Positions 56,118-63,572 of a DNA stretch of 64,000 nt are shown in pieces (the stretch's first letter is position 1; each line of letters opens with the position of its first letter). The position numbers and the translations under genes are program-made. Origin of the DNA: Candidatus Woesebacteria bacterium RIFCSPHIGHO2_01_FULL_44_10 (GTDB lineage Bacteria; Patescibacteriota; Microgenomatia; UBA8517); assembly GCA_001792465.1 (NCBI GenBank), contig MGGO01000031.1, positions 22,651 through 86,650 of the forward strand, written 5' to 3'. The notes beneath the pieces are model-generated. The model did not search any database. It was not told the origin of the DNA and saw nothing but the letters and a program-made list of their open reading frames with translations.

Positions 56118-56352
56118 TTCTACCCTCCTTTAGGTAATAAGCTGTAATTACCACCAACTTAGTTTCTTCGGTGATTGTAACTACCTCCAAAATTCTATCA
56201 CCAAACATCTTTCGTCGCAACTGGCGGCCTCGAAAACTTGGGACAATTTCATCTGGATTCTGAACAACTTCAACGACAATACCACGAGGAAATTTTCTTT
56301 CTTTAATAGTTTCCCGGGCGTGGTCGGAGTAAACAATAGCCGTGCGGGGCAT
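56107..56352 (-). CDS. DUF4258 protein, likely RelE-like toxin
   Basis: The 81-residue protein has YSDHARETIKERKFPRGIV and an end VVTITEETKLVVITAYYL, the DUF4258 pattern, related in fold to RelE/BrnT ribonuclease toxins. It lies 10 nt from recA and overlaps the DUF2283 gene, so the pair has been inserted between recA and recX. Confidence 0.8.
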   Translation of the reverse strand: MPRTAIVYSDHARETIKERKFPRGIVVEVVQNPDEIVPSFRGRQLRRKMFGDRILEVVTITEETKLVVITAYYLKEGRNEN

Positions 56353-56361
56353 TAATTAATC

Positions 56362-57432
56362 TTACTCTTTTTCTTCTCCCAGTTCTTTGGGAAGCTTTTT
56401 GGTGGCTGCGACTTTTTTGATTTCTTCTTCAATTTCTTTGGCAAATCTAGCATTGCCTCGAATGTAGTCTTTGGCTGCCTCACGACCTTGAGCAAAAATC
56501 TTGTCTTTGTAGTAAAAAAAGGCACCCTTTTTTTCGATAATCCCTAAGTCCACCGCCACATCCAAAAGCCCACCGGACTTGCTGATACCCTCATCAACCA
56601 TAATGTCAAATTCAGCCACCCGAAGCGGCGGAGCAACTTTATTTTTAACAATGCGCGCGCGGTGTCTGGAACCAATGACCGTGTCGCCATCTTTCAAAAC
56701 TTCAATTCTCCTCACGTCCACTCTTACTGAAGAATAAAATTTGAGCGCCAAACCACCGGGGGTCACCTCGGGGTTACCAAACATGACACCGATTTTTTGC
56801 CGCAGTTGGTTGGTGAAAATGAGAGTGGTTTTAGATTTTGAAATTGCACCTGTTAACTTTCGTAAAGCCTGACTCATGAGCCGGGCTTGCAGACCCATCA
56901 CCGCGTCCCCCATCTCACCCTCTAACTCGGCTCTGGGGACAAGGGCGGCCACCGAATCAACCACAATTACGTCCAGCGCTCCGGAGCGAATTAGCGTCTC
57001 AGTAATTTCCAAAGCTTGCTCACCGGTATCGGGCTGGGAAAGAAGCAGATCGTCAAGGTTAACGCCAATCGTTTCCGCCCTTTCCGGATCCAGCGCGTGC
57101 TCAGCGTCAATAAAAGCCGCTTGGCCGCCGACCGCTTGGGCCTCAGCCACGACATGCAGCGCCAGAGTCGTTTTACCGGAGGCTTCCGGACCGTAAATTT
57201 CGACTATGCGCCCCCGGGGGAATCCCCCCACTCCCAGAGCTAAATCAAGAGCGATTGATCCGGTCGGAACAACGTCAATTTTTCTGTCACCGGAACTTTC
57301 GCCAAGCCGCATGATTGAACCTTTGCCGTATTGCTTTTCAATCTGGTCCATGGCCAACTTGATGGCGGCCAGTTTCTGGTTGGAGTCAGTCTTTTTTGTG
57401 GCGTCCTTTACTTCCTTTTTCTTCCGTGCCAT
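56362..57432 (-). CDS. recA: Recombinase RecA
   Basis: The 356-residue protein has the RecA core: [19 protein letters not shown] (Walker A), [16 protein letters not shown] (Walker B), [26 protein letters not shown]. It forms filaments on ssDNA for recombination and repair. Divergent from the Sua5-like gene. Confidence 0.96.
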   Translation of the reverse strand: MARKKKEVKDATKKTDSNQKLAAIKLAMDQIEKQYGKGSIMRLGESSGDRKIDVVPTGSIALDLALGVGGFPRGRIVEIYGPEASGKTTLALHVVAEAQAVGGQAAFIDAEHALDPERAETIGVNLDDLLLSQPDTGEQALEITETLIRSGALDVIVVDSVAALVPRAELEGEMGDAVMGLQARLMSQALRKLTGAISKSKTTLIFTNQLRQKIGVMFGNPEVTPGGLALKFYSSVRVDVRRIEVLKDGDTVIGSRHRARIVKNKVAPPLRVAEFDIMVDEGISKSGGLLDVAVDLGIIEKKGAFFYYKDKIFAQGREAAKDYIRGNARFAKEIEEEIKKVAATKKLPKELGEEKE

Positions 57433-57477
57433 GTCCCAACCTTTATACTACCACCTGTAGTAAAATACAAGAGGAAG

Positions 57478-58029
57478 ATGGACACGGTTCAATCACTCAA
57501 ACAAGGCAAAATCGGCGTTTTGCCCACCGATACGCTATATGGCATCCACGCCCGGGCATTGGACCGGGTTGCGGTTGAGAAAGTTTATACTATTCGTCGT
57601 CGTCAGCCGAACAAACTATTTATTATTTTGATCGCTTCAATAGATGATCTCAAAAAATTCAAAATTGAAATGGATGATCACACTCAAGGATTTCTAGAAA
57701 AACACTGGCCCGCCAGTCTCTCAGTTGTTTTACCTTGCCCCCATGATGAATTCAAATATCTTCACCGCACCACAAAAACCTTGGCTTTTCGCATACCTAA
57801 AAAGACCAATCTCCTTGCAATTTTGAAACAGACCGGTCCGTTAATTTCCACCACGGTTAATCCAGAAGGGCAGGACCCGGCCAAAACTATTAGCCAAGCC
57901 AAGGTCTACTTTGGCAATCAGCTCGATTTCTATGTTGACGAAGGGTACTTAGATAATCCCCCCTCGACTCTAATTAAATTTGAAAGCGGCCGACCAGCTG
58001 TCCTGCGTCAAGGCACCGTCAAAATCTAA
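57478..58029 (+). CDS. Sua5/YciO/YrdC family protein (TsaC-like)
   Basis: The 183-residue protein has GVLPTDTLYGIHARALD, KVYTIRRRQPNKLFI and FRIPKK, the threonylcarbamoyl-AMP synthase pattern for t6A tRNA modification. It is the shorter YrdC/TsaC-type without the Sua5 C-terminal domain. I choose ATG 57478: TGtAGTAAAAT lies upstream and longer frames would run through recA's 5' end on the other strand. Confidence 0.83.
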   Translation: MDTVQSLKQGKIGVLPTDTLYGIHARALDRVAVEKVYTIRRRQPNKLFIILIASIDDLKKFKIEMDDHTQGFLEKHWPASLSVVLPCPHDEFKYLHRTTKTLAFRIPKKTNLLAILKQTGPLISTTVNPEGQDPAKTISQAKVYFGNQLDFYVDEGYLDNPPSTLIKFESGRPAVLRQGTVKI

Positions 58030-58060
58030 TCACAAACAAATCTGTGCTAAAATTGCCTCA

Positions 58061-58390
58061 ATGAGAAAAAGATACCACCGTAAGTTAATCCGAGATAAAA
58101 TCCCTGAATTCATTGAGGCTGCTGGAGACAAGTTTGAAACTAGAATCTTGAAAAATGACGAGTTCAGAAAAGAACTTATGAAGAAACTCGTCGAGGAAGC
58201 AAAAGAGGTCGCCAAAGCACCAAGTGAATCTCTTTTAGATGAACTGGCAGATGTCTTGGAAATGATTAAATCCATTTCTTCTCACTTCGGGGTTGATTTC
58301 AAAAAAGTGGAAAAACACCAGACAGAAAAAAGAAAAAAGCGGGGCGGGTTTCAAAAAAAACTCTTCCTCGTCTGGTCAACTGAAAAGTAA
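58061..58390 (+). CDS. MazG-like/phosphoribosyl-ATP pyrophosphohydrolase-like protein
   Basis: The 109-residue protein has YHRKLIRDKIPEFIEA, ELMKKLVEEAKEVAKA and LLDELADVLEMI, the EExxE...ExxD layout of the all-alpha NTP pyrophosphatase family. It hydrolyses NTPs or related compounds. TGcTAAAAT ends 7 nt before ATG 58061, so the message is likely leaderless. The stop is 4 nt before the DHH gene. Confidence 0.8.
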   Translation: MRKRYHRKLIRDKIPEFIEAAGDKFETRILKNDEFRKELMKKLVEEAKEVAKAPSESLLDELADVLEMIKSISSHFGVDFKKVEKHQTEKRKKRGGFQKKLFLVWSTEK

Positions 58391-58394
58391 AAGC

Positions 58395-59309
58395 ATGAAA
58401 ATTTTAGTCACCCCCAAAGTTAATCCTGATCTAGATGGAACCTCGTGCGCTTTGGCCTATGCCGACTTGCTGCGGAAAACCGGAAAAGATGCCGAAGGGG
58501 TAATTTTCGGCAATCCCCAGTCTGAAGTCCAATACTTTATCCAAAAGCATTCCATAGAAATCCCGATAAGACCAGATGGCTTTACTAGCAACTGGAGTGA
58601 ATTCATTTTAGTTGATGCTTCATCAATGAAAGGCATGCCAAAAGCCGTCAGACCAGAAAAGGTAATTGAAATTATCGACCACAGAGCAGGCGAACCGGAA
58701 AAAGAATTCCCCAATGCAAAAATCCAAAATGAATTAATCGGTGCTGCAGCAACGCTGGTAGTTGAGAGATTTATAAAAGCCAATCTTAATCCCAATCCTG
58801 AATACGCAAAACTTTTGTACGGCGCCATCTATCACAATACGTTAAATTTTATTGCTACCAACACCAGTTACCGAGACAGAAAAGCAGCCCAGTTCCTGGA
58901 GAAGGAGTATGGGCTAAACGAAAATCTCGCCAGACAAATGTTTGACTTTGCCACCCAAACCATCGAAAGAAATCCAAGACAAGCGTTGGAAGATGATGCC
59001 AAAGAATTTGGTGAGGGGTATTTGATCGGGGCATATCAACTTATTGTCTGGGGGTCGGAAGTTTTCCAACAAAAAGAGTTAATTGAACAAACAATAAAGG
59101 AGCTCTTCAAAAAATTCAAAGTAAACTGGGCCTTGTTAAATGTTGTCGATTTGGAATCAAAGAAAACTACAATCTACTGCTCAGACAAAGTTGGGCAGGA
59201 TGCACTCAACAAAACCCTGGGTTGTCAGTTCGAAGACAACTGGTGTCAACTCGAAAAAGCTTGGCTCAGAAAACAAATCATGCCACTTTTAACTAAAGCT
59301 TTGGGCTAA
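58395..59309 (+). CDS. DHH-family phosphoesterase, inorganic-pyrophosphatase-like
   Basis: The 304-residue protein starts MKILVTPKVNPDLDGTSCAL, with the DxD of the DHH/PPase-II family, VDASSMKG and EIIDHRA (DHR instead of DHH). It resembles manganese-dependent inorganic pyrophosphatase and oligophosphate phosphoesterases. Substrate unknown. It follows the MazG-like gene by 4 nt, a natural pairing for disposal of pyrophosphate, though this is inference. Confidence 0.78.
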   Translation: MKILVTPKVNPDLDGTSCALAYADLLRKTGKDAEGVIFGNPQSEVQYFIQKHSIEIPIRPDGFTSNWSEFILVDASSMKGMPKAVRPEKVIEIIDHRAGEPEKEFPNAKIQNELIGAAATLVVERFIKANLNPNPEYAKLLYGAIYHNTLNFIATNTSYRDRKAAQFLEKEYGLNENLARQMFDFATQTIERNPRQALEDDAKEFGEGYLIGAYQLIVWGSEVFQQKELIEQTIKELFKKFKVNWALLNVVDLESKKTTIYCSDKVGQDALNKTLGCQFEDNWCQLEKAWLRKQIMPLLTKALG

Positions 59310-59380
59310 AATCTGCTAAAATTGTCTCAGTGAAAATCACTCAAATCTATCAAAAATATCAAATCATGGCGAATTTGCAG
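59309..59380 (+). repeat. Duplicated gene-start segment, left copy
   Basis: The 72-bp segment matches 60121-60192 with 3 mismatches. It contains a -10-like TGcTAAAAT, a GTG (59330) and the first codons of an HD-hydrolase-like protein. The two copies flank the DUF3800 gene. Confidence 0.85.
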
Positions 59381-59404
59381 TGTTGTCTTGATCTTGACTT
59401 TTAA
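59330..59404 (+). pseudogene. 5' fragment of an HD-domain hydrolase gene, left copy
   Basis: GTG 59330 starts MKITQIYQKYQIMANLQ, then the sequence leaves the homology (after CAG) and stops at TAA 59402. The right copy continues with EHQLRVAAVAS, which identifies the start of an HD-domain hydrolase (IPPNLQEHxLRVAAV-type). Nothing of the HD core remains. Confidence 0.6.
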
Positions 59405-59432
59405 TGAATTTCGTGATTAAATACAATTACTA

Positions 59433-59477
59433 ACTTGCTTGGATGGGTGCTTGCACCGGTTCGAGCAAGTTTTTTTA
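59433..59477 (+). terminator. Rho-independent terminator
   Basis: ACTTGCT and AGCAAGT (7-bp outer stem, with an inner GGTGC/GCACC stem) followed by a run of seven or eight T. It ends the plus-strand transcript of the MazG/DHH pair and overlaps the 3' end of the DUF3800 gene. Confidence 0.75.
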
Positions 59478-60095
59478 TTTGCCGATGAATTTTCTCTTGG
59501 CTTCAGTCCAATTTAGATGTTTCAAACTGATAATTCTCCTCTGCAACACCTCATAAAAACGATTATCTCTCCCGCTTTCGTACGCTAGGACCGCACCCGC
59601 CACCATATCAGCAACATTCACCCGCTTGTCATTTTGGCTGTCGACGTGCCAGATTGAAAATTTATTCTCGAGATGTTTTACTAATTTCTGGTTAAACCTT
59701 GTTATATCGGTTTCTTTGGAGAAGTGGCGGTCGAAAATTACCTCTTTGATCTCTCCGTAAAAAGCGATAACATCTACCAAAAGTAACCAGCACAAAACAG
59801 CGAAGTTTTCCGGTGTGTCAGGAATTTTCCTCCCCATTTTCTCAACCACCAAAACAAATATTTCTGGCTTTTCTTTAACAAACTTCTCGAAAAACAATTT
59901 TTTCGTTCTATCACCAGCAGTATAATATTTAATTTCTCCCTTGGCTTTCTTAAAGTCACCAGTTTTCCTTGATTGAGTAATCACACGCTCCATTTTGTTC
60001 GGAGACAAAGTTCCCACAGCCGCAACAACAATTATTTTGTCTTTAGGGTCAGGAAGTGTACCCGACTCGTCAACAAACACTACTACTTTACCCAT
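59475..60095 (-). CDS. DUF3800 protein
   Basis: The 206-residue protein starts MGKVVVFVDESGTLPDPKDK, with the DUF3800 VDESG motif, and has VIFDRHFSKETDI and DSQNDKRVNVADMVAG near the C-terminus, the acidic residues of its RNase H-like fold. DUF3800 proteins are frequent in defence and mobile loci, and one type accompanies retrons, but the retron here is 52 kb away. It is bracketed by duplicated gene-start segments. Confidence 0.8.
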   Translation of the reverse strand: MGKVVVFVDESGTLPDPKDKIIVVAAVGTLSPNKMERVITQSRKTGDFKKAKGEIKYYTAGDRTKKLFFEKFVKEKPEIFVLVVEKMGRKIPDTPENFAVLCWLLLVDVIAFYGEIKEVIFDRHFSKETDITRFNQKLVKHLENKFSIWHVDSQNDKRVNVADMVAGAVLAYESGRDNRFYEVLQRRIISLKHLNWTEAKRKFIGK

Positions 60096-60120
60096 AATTT
60101 AATTAAACACTATTCCTCCT

Positions 60121-60192
60121 AAATCTGCTAAAATTGCCTCAGTGAAAATCACTCAAATCTACCGAAAATATCAAATCATGGCGAATTTGCAG
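60121..60192 (+). repeat. Duplicated gene-start segment, right copy
   Basis: Direct repeat of 59309-59380 with 3 mismatches over 72 bp. Confidence 0.85.
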
Positions 60193-60243
60193 GAGCATCA
60201 GCTGCGGGTAGCGGCTGTTGCTTCAATTTTCAAAAAAAATTGA
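60142..60243 (+). pseudogene. 5' fragment of an HD-domain hydrolase gene, right copy
   Basis: GTG 60142 starts MKITQIYRKYQIMANLQEHQ and continues LRVAAVASIF before TGA at 60241. It matches only the first about 30 residues of the HD-hydrolase family. The rest of the gene is absent. Confidence 0.6.
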
Positions 60244-60350
60244 AAAACAGATTTTTGCCCATTGTCGAATCAGACCAGAGAAGATTACAAACCAAAACGT
60301 GAATCCGTTAGTGGAAAAATTAAAAGATTTTGAGATCTAATATCCTATAG

Positions 60351-60421
60351 TCGGGGATCTGAGAATCGAACTCAGACCGGACGGCCCCCAGCCGCCCATT
60401 CTACCATTAAACTAATCCCCG
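60351..60421 (-). tRNA. tRNA-Pro (GGG)
   Basis: On the minus strand the 71-nt gene folds as a cloverleaf: acceptor CGGGGAT/ATCCCCG with discriminator A and the C1-G72 pair typical of tRNA-Pro; anticodon stem GGCGG/CCGTC with loop CTGGGGG, anticodon GGG and G37; T-arm CTGAG-TTCGATT-CTCAG. The CCA end is not encoded, in agreement with the cca gene. The D-arm is short. Confidence 0.92.
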
Positions 60422-60466
60422 CTTGCTTGTATTTTACCACCCCTCATGCTTTAATTGAAGCTGAAA

Positions 60467-61039
60467 ATGAAAAATCTGATCAAGAAGGTAGAAAAGTTGG
60501 CCTTGGAAGAAATTAAGAAATACCATTCCCCCAACCTAACTCAGTTTGAGATATCTAACCATTTTGGGCAGGTTCTGGCCAAAAAATACAAAGTTGATAA
60601 AGACATCGTTTTTCTGGGAACGTGCCTTATGGATCTCAAAATCGGGCAGGCTATTAAAGAAAATCGACTTCAAGATCATATCCGAATGAGTGCAGAAGCG
60701 GCTCAAAAATTTTTAACAAGAGAAAAGGTCGAGCAAAAAATAATCAATACCATTATCCACTGTGTCGAAGCACACCACGGAACGATCAAATATCAATCAA
60801 AAGAAGCTGAAGTTGTTGCCAACGCCGATTGTTACCGATTTTTGACTTTCCGCGGCGTAATCGCTTTTATCACGATGGTTGGTAAAAGAGAAATTAACTT
60901 AGATGAAATTATTGATTTTGTTGACCAGAAAGCCGAGGAAAAATGGCATATTGTTAGCTTACCAGGTGTTAAAAAAGAGCTTGGACCAAATTACAAAGCA
61001 ATCAAAAAATTTGTCAAAGGGGCGGGCGTGGTAAAATAA
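60467..61039 (+). CDS. HD-domain protein
   Basis: The 190-residue protein has an HD-like pattern: ...HFGQVLAKKYKVDKDIVFLGTCLMD, KIINTIIHCVEAHHGTIKY (HH) and VVANADCYRFL. The first HD pair seems replaced by LMDLK, but HCVEAHHG and ADC fit the metal-binding histidines of HD proteins. I choose ATG 60467 and not TTG 60455. It may share a transcript with the VIT1 gene (4-nt gap). Confidence 0.65.
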   Translation: MKNLIKKVEKLALEEIKKYHSPNLTQFEISNHFGQVLAKKYKVDKDIVFLGTCLMDLKIGQAIKENRLQDHIRMSAEAAQKFLTREKVEQKIINTIIHCVEAHHGTIKYQSKEAEVVANADCYRFLTFRGVIAFITMVGKREINLDEIIDFVDQKAEEKWHIVSLPGVKKELGPNYKAIKKFVKGAGVVK

Positions 61040-61043
61040 ATTT

Positions 61044-61544
61044 GTGAACACTAAACAAGCTACGGCGCTGTATACAAAAAATTTCATTTTCGGTGTTGAG
61101 GATTCGTTAGTAAGTACGGTGGGGTTGCTCTCGGGTGTGGCCGCGGCCGGCATGGCTAAACACACCATCTTCTTAACCGGCGTTATTCTCATTTTTGTCG
61201 AGGCTTTCTCAATGGGTGTGGGCAGCTTTTTAGCCGAGCAGTCGGTCGAAGAATATGAGGAAAGTGACAAAGTGGCCCCAACCAAATCCATCATCTCCGG
61301 CTTGATTATGTTTGCCTCTTATTTCGCCTCGGGCTTTATTCCCCTTTTCCCCTACGTAGTTTTTGAAGTTTCAACCGCTTTTTGGACAGCAATTACTCTC
61401 ACTCTTACAGCACTTTTTCTTCTGGGAATTATTAGTGCCAGCCGATTCCACCACAAAGATTTATTTCGCCACGGAATAAGAATGCTTCTAGTCGGTGGTC
61501 TGGCCATCGTGGCCGGGGTCGCCGTTGGTAAGATTATCGCGTAA
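61044..61544 (+). CDS. VIT1/CCC1-type transporter
   Basis: The 166-residue protein has FIFGVEDSLVSTVGLLSGVAAAG in the first helix and VEAFSMGVGSFLAEQS in the second, then three more helices including ASRFHHKDLFRHG. The Asp/Glu/Met residues of the metal path are present. It transports Fe2+ or Mn2+. It is short but complete for the bacterial family. The start is a GTG 4 nt after the HD-domain gene, and the 3' end overlaps the convergent pilin gene by 11 nt. Confidence 0.85.
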   Translation: MNTKQATALYTKNFIFGVEDSLVSTVGLLSGVAAAGMAKHTIFLTGVILIFVEAFSMGVGSFLAEQSVEEYEESDKVAPTKSIISGLIMFASYFASGFIPLFPYVVFEVSTAFWTAITLTLTALFLLGIISASRFHHKDLFRHGIRMLLVGGLAIVAGVAVGKIIA

Positions 61545-61989
61545 CCGAAATTGACTCAGAAAGCTCAGCGCTCGGTGCGGCCACCGTTACCCTGCCACTG
61601 GCGTCTTGAACGACTGTGTAACCCGTATCGTAAGCTACCGTACAGTCAGCGATCGGATCGGTTTCCAAACCCGGGTCAGTAGGCAAGAGCGCAATATAAG
61701 TCGGTGAAATGTCAGCACAAATATCTACCCCCGTGTCGCTAATACTAGCTGCCGGATCCGGATCGACCGGAATGCCCGCGGGGAGCGTTCCCCTGTTGTC
61801 AGCCGCGAATTGATGAATCGCGTTCAAAAGGGCATTGACGTCATTTCTTCTGGCCGTATTGTTGGCCTGAGAAAACTGGCGAGCAGGATTCAAGGCTACC
61901 AAAACTATCGCCAAAAGAATTCCCAAGATTCCAATAACTACTAATAGTTCAACTAGTGTAAAACCTTTAATTCTTTTCAGATTTCTCAC
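61534..61989 (-). CDS. Type IV pilin-like major prepilin
   Basis: The sequence has a short basic leader (MRNLKRIKG) cut by the prepilin peptidase before FTLVELLVVIGILGILL, then the pilin N-terminal helix and an external domain with two Cys pairs (VDICADIS and IADCTVAY). I choose GTG 61989, as an earlier GTG at 62040 lies in the promoter region; this gives a typical leader of nine residues. The last 11 nt overlap the VIT1 gene. Confidence 0.85.
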   Translation of the reverse strand: MRNLKRIKGFTLVELLVVIGILGILLAIVLVALNPARQFSQANNTARRNDVNALLNAIHQFAADNRGTLPAGIPVDPDPAASISDTGVDICADISPTYIALLPTDPGLETDPIADCTVAYDTGYTVVQDASGRVTVAAPSAELSESISVTR

Positions 61990-61996
61990 CCCCCAC

Positions 61997-62022
61997 GGGC
62001 CAGAGGCCCTCTGGGCCAGTGG
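61997..62022 (-). promoter_or_regulatory. GC-rich hairpin in the pilin leader
   Basis: GGGCCAGAGGCCCTCTGGGCC (shown on the plus strand) can fold on itself just upstream of the start codon at 61989. It may control translation of the pilin or affect mRNA stability. Confidence 0.35.
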
Positions 62023-62029
62023 CCTCTTC

Positions 62030-62060
62030 AGTATACTCACAAGCGGGCCTAGCGTGTCAA
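62030..62060 (-). promoter_or_regulatory. Promoter of the pilin gene
   Basis: Minus strand TTGACA (62055-62060) and TATACT (62030-62035), spacer 19 nt. It overlaps the 3' end of the upstream gene and allows separate high-level expression of the major pilin. Confidence 0.5.
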
Positions 62061-62711
62061 GAGAAAAATAATGAAGACAATAATCAAAAAGCCAAAAACT
62101 GAGGACAAAATGATCATTCTCTTGTTTTTGGTAAAAAATGACTCCTCAGCCTGCACTTCAACTTCTGGCTCTATCACCACCTCTCCCAAAAAACCTCTTA
62201 CACCGCTCTTTCCTATGTTCTCCATAATTGCTTTTGCCACCTCGGTAGTTAACCCCTTTGCCCCGAGGTTGCCCAGAATATAGTCAGGGAAAACGTCGAG
62301 ACAACGAAACTCTCTAGTTTCGAAAGCTTGGATTATGGTTTCGTAAAGGTCTTTATTTACGCATATCAATCGTTGACCGGTGGTTGTCGCAAAGACTTTT
62401 GATTCAACGTGTTCAAAAGGAACGGCAGTTTTAAAATTCCCCACAACCGTCCTTTTCTCATCTTCCGAAAGCTTGGGGTCCAAATCAGCCGAAAAACACA
62501 TCTCCTCAGAAAAAACAATTGTAAACAGTGACGGGTTTATCTTCTGCTGATTAATGAAAGCGTCAATCTGTCTTCGGAAAGTATCTTTATTAGTAACTTC
62601 CAAGTCTCGCAAAGTCGACTGCTCAAATTTGAGTGTCGCCACGACTCCTCCAGAAAAAAACTGTATCTGGCTCCTATTCACAAAAATAATAAAAAGAGGG
62701 CCTCTGGCCAT
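62049..62711 (-). CDS. Pilus cluster membrane protein, PilM/PilN-like by context
   Basis: The 220-residue protein has a soluble N-terminal part (MARGPLFIIFVNRSQIQFFS, NPSLFTIVFSEEMCFSADLD) and a C-terminal membrane helix (MIILSSVFGFLIIVFIIFLL). The first half could be part of an actin-like fold as in PilM, but no clear motif supports this. It starts one nt after the stop of the upstream pilin-like gene. Confidence 0.5.
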   Translation of the reverse strand: MARGPLFIIFVNRSQIQFFSGGVVATLKFEQSTLRDLEVTNKDTFRRQIDAFINQQKINPSLFTIVFSEEMCFSADLDPKLSEDEKRTVVGNFKTAVPFEHVESKVFATTTGQRLICVNKDLYETIIQAFETREFRCLDVFPDYILGNLGAKGLTTEVAKAIMENIGKSGVRGFLGEVVIEPEVEVQAEESFFTKNKRMIILSSVFGFLIIVFIIFLLTR

Positions 62712-62712
62712 A

Positions 62713-63093
62713 TTAGTAAATCTCCTTCCAAGAGTTAACCGTAAAAATATTATCAACCAATTGAGTGGTAACCTCAACCCTCCGCACGAATTTCCCGGCC
62801 GTGGCCGTGGCTGTGATAGTTTTTTGAGTATCCCCTACAATATCAATTGTTACGTCTCCATCTTCAAAGCTTATGCTCATTGCGCTGTAGTTGGGGACTC
62901 GAAGCAGGTTAAGAAGTGTATCCTCCATCGCCGACTCTGCCAGGTTTTTAGCCCTTTCCCCCTCCTGGGCTTTGGTGACTAAACTTGAATTCACTGCAAT
63001 GATAACGATCGCAGCCGAGGTATAAACAATAGAGATCATTACAAAAACCAGCAAAAAGACTAATGCTTGACCACTTCTTAATTTTTTCATCAT
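62713..63093 (-). CDS. PilX-like minor pilin
   Basis: The 126-residue protein starts MMKKLRSGQALVFLLVFVMI, similar to the PilX/tight-adherence N-terminus (GQA-hydrophobic), with one membrane helix and a beta-rich external part. It lacks the Glu at position 5 of classic pilins. It overlaps the upstream gene by 4 nt. Confidence 0.6.
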   Translation of the reverse strand: MMKKLRSGQALVFLLVFVMISIVYTSAAIVIIAVNSSLVTKAQEGERAKNLAESAMEDTLLNLLRVPNYSAMSISFEDGDVTIDIVGDTQKTITATATAGKFVRRVEVTTQLVDNIFTVNSWKEIY

Positions 63094-63572
63094 CGCAATC
63101 CGACTGTCGTCTGATAATCTCTAACTTCGGGTTGACCGTTAACTAGGGTTGCGCTTTCAAGAGTGAAATTAATTCTCACCGTTTCTCCCCCGTCAGAATT
63201 TCCGATTTTGCGAAAATTGACCGCCGTTACTTTCGTTTCACTACTATTGAGCTTGCCAGACCCGACCGTGTCGGTCAGTACCAGATTGCTTTGGGAATCC
63301 AAGCTATAAATTAGTGTTTCCCCGTCCGTGGTTAATTGCAGGCTGCTACCGAATGCTCCGAGGCCCGCGGGCAAATCGATGGTACCGGCATTAGTAATGT
63401 CGTAGTTGAGTCGAGACAAAATAAACCTGCCGTCGGCAACCACGGCCGAGTTGGCCTGACTTTCAAGCTTGACGTCCAGAGAGGAGATAAAAATGTTGGT
63501 CAGGACCACCATGAACATGGAAAAAAGTCCCATATAAAGGAGTAGTTCAATTAGTGTAAAGCCTTTTTTCAT
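63090..63572 (-). CDS. Minor prepilin (PilW/GspJ-like)
   Basis: The 160-residue protein has a very short leader, MKKG, then FTLIELLLYMGLFSMFMVVL, the prepilin signature with Glu5. The following FILSRLNYDITNAG matches PilW/GspJ-type minor pilins that start or cap the fibre. It overlaps both neighbours by 4 nt. Confidence 0.82.
   Translation of the reverse strand: MKKGFTLIELLLYMGLFSMFMVVLTNIFISSLDVKLESQANSAVVADGRFILSRLNYDITNAGTIDLPAGLGAFGSSLQLTTDGETLIYSLDSQSNLVLTDTVGSGKLNSSETKVTAVNFRKIGNSDGGETVRINFTLESATLVNGQPEVRDYQTTVGLR

Noticed and set aside
59475..60095. DUF3800 protein as the effector of the retron
   Set aside because: One retron type uses DUF3800, but the gene is 52 kb from the RT and has its own setting between gene-start repeats.
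62037..62777. Start of the PilM/N-like gene at 62777
   Set aside because: It would overlap the PilX-like gene by about 65 nt, whereas Met 62711 follows its stop by one nt.
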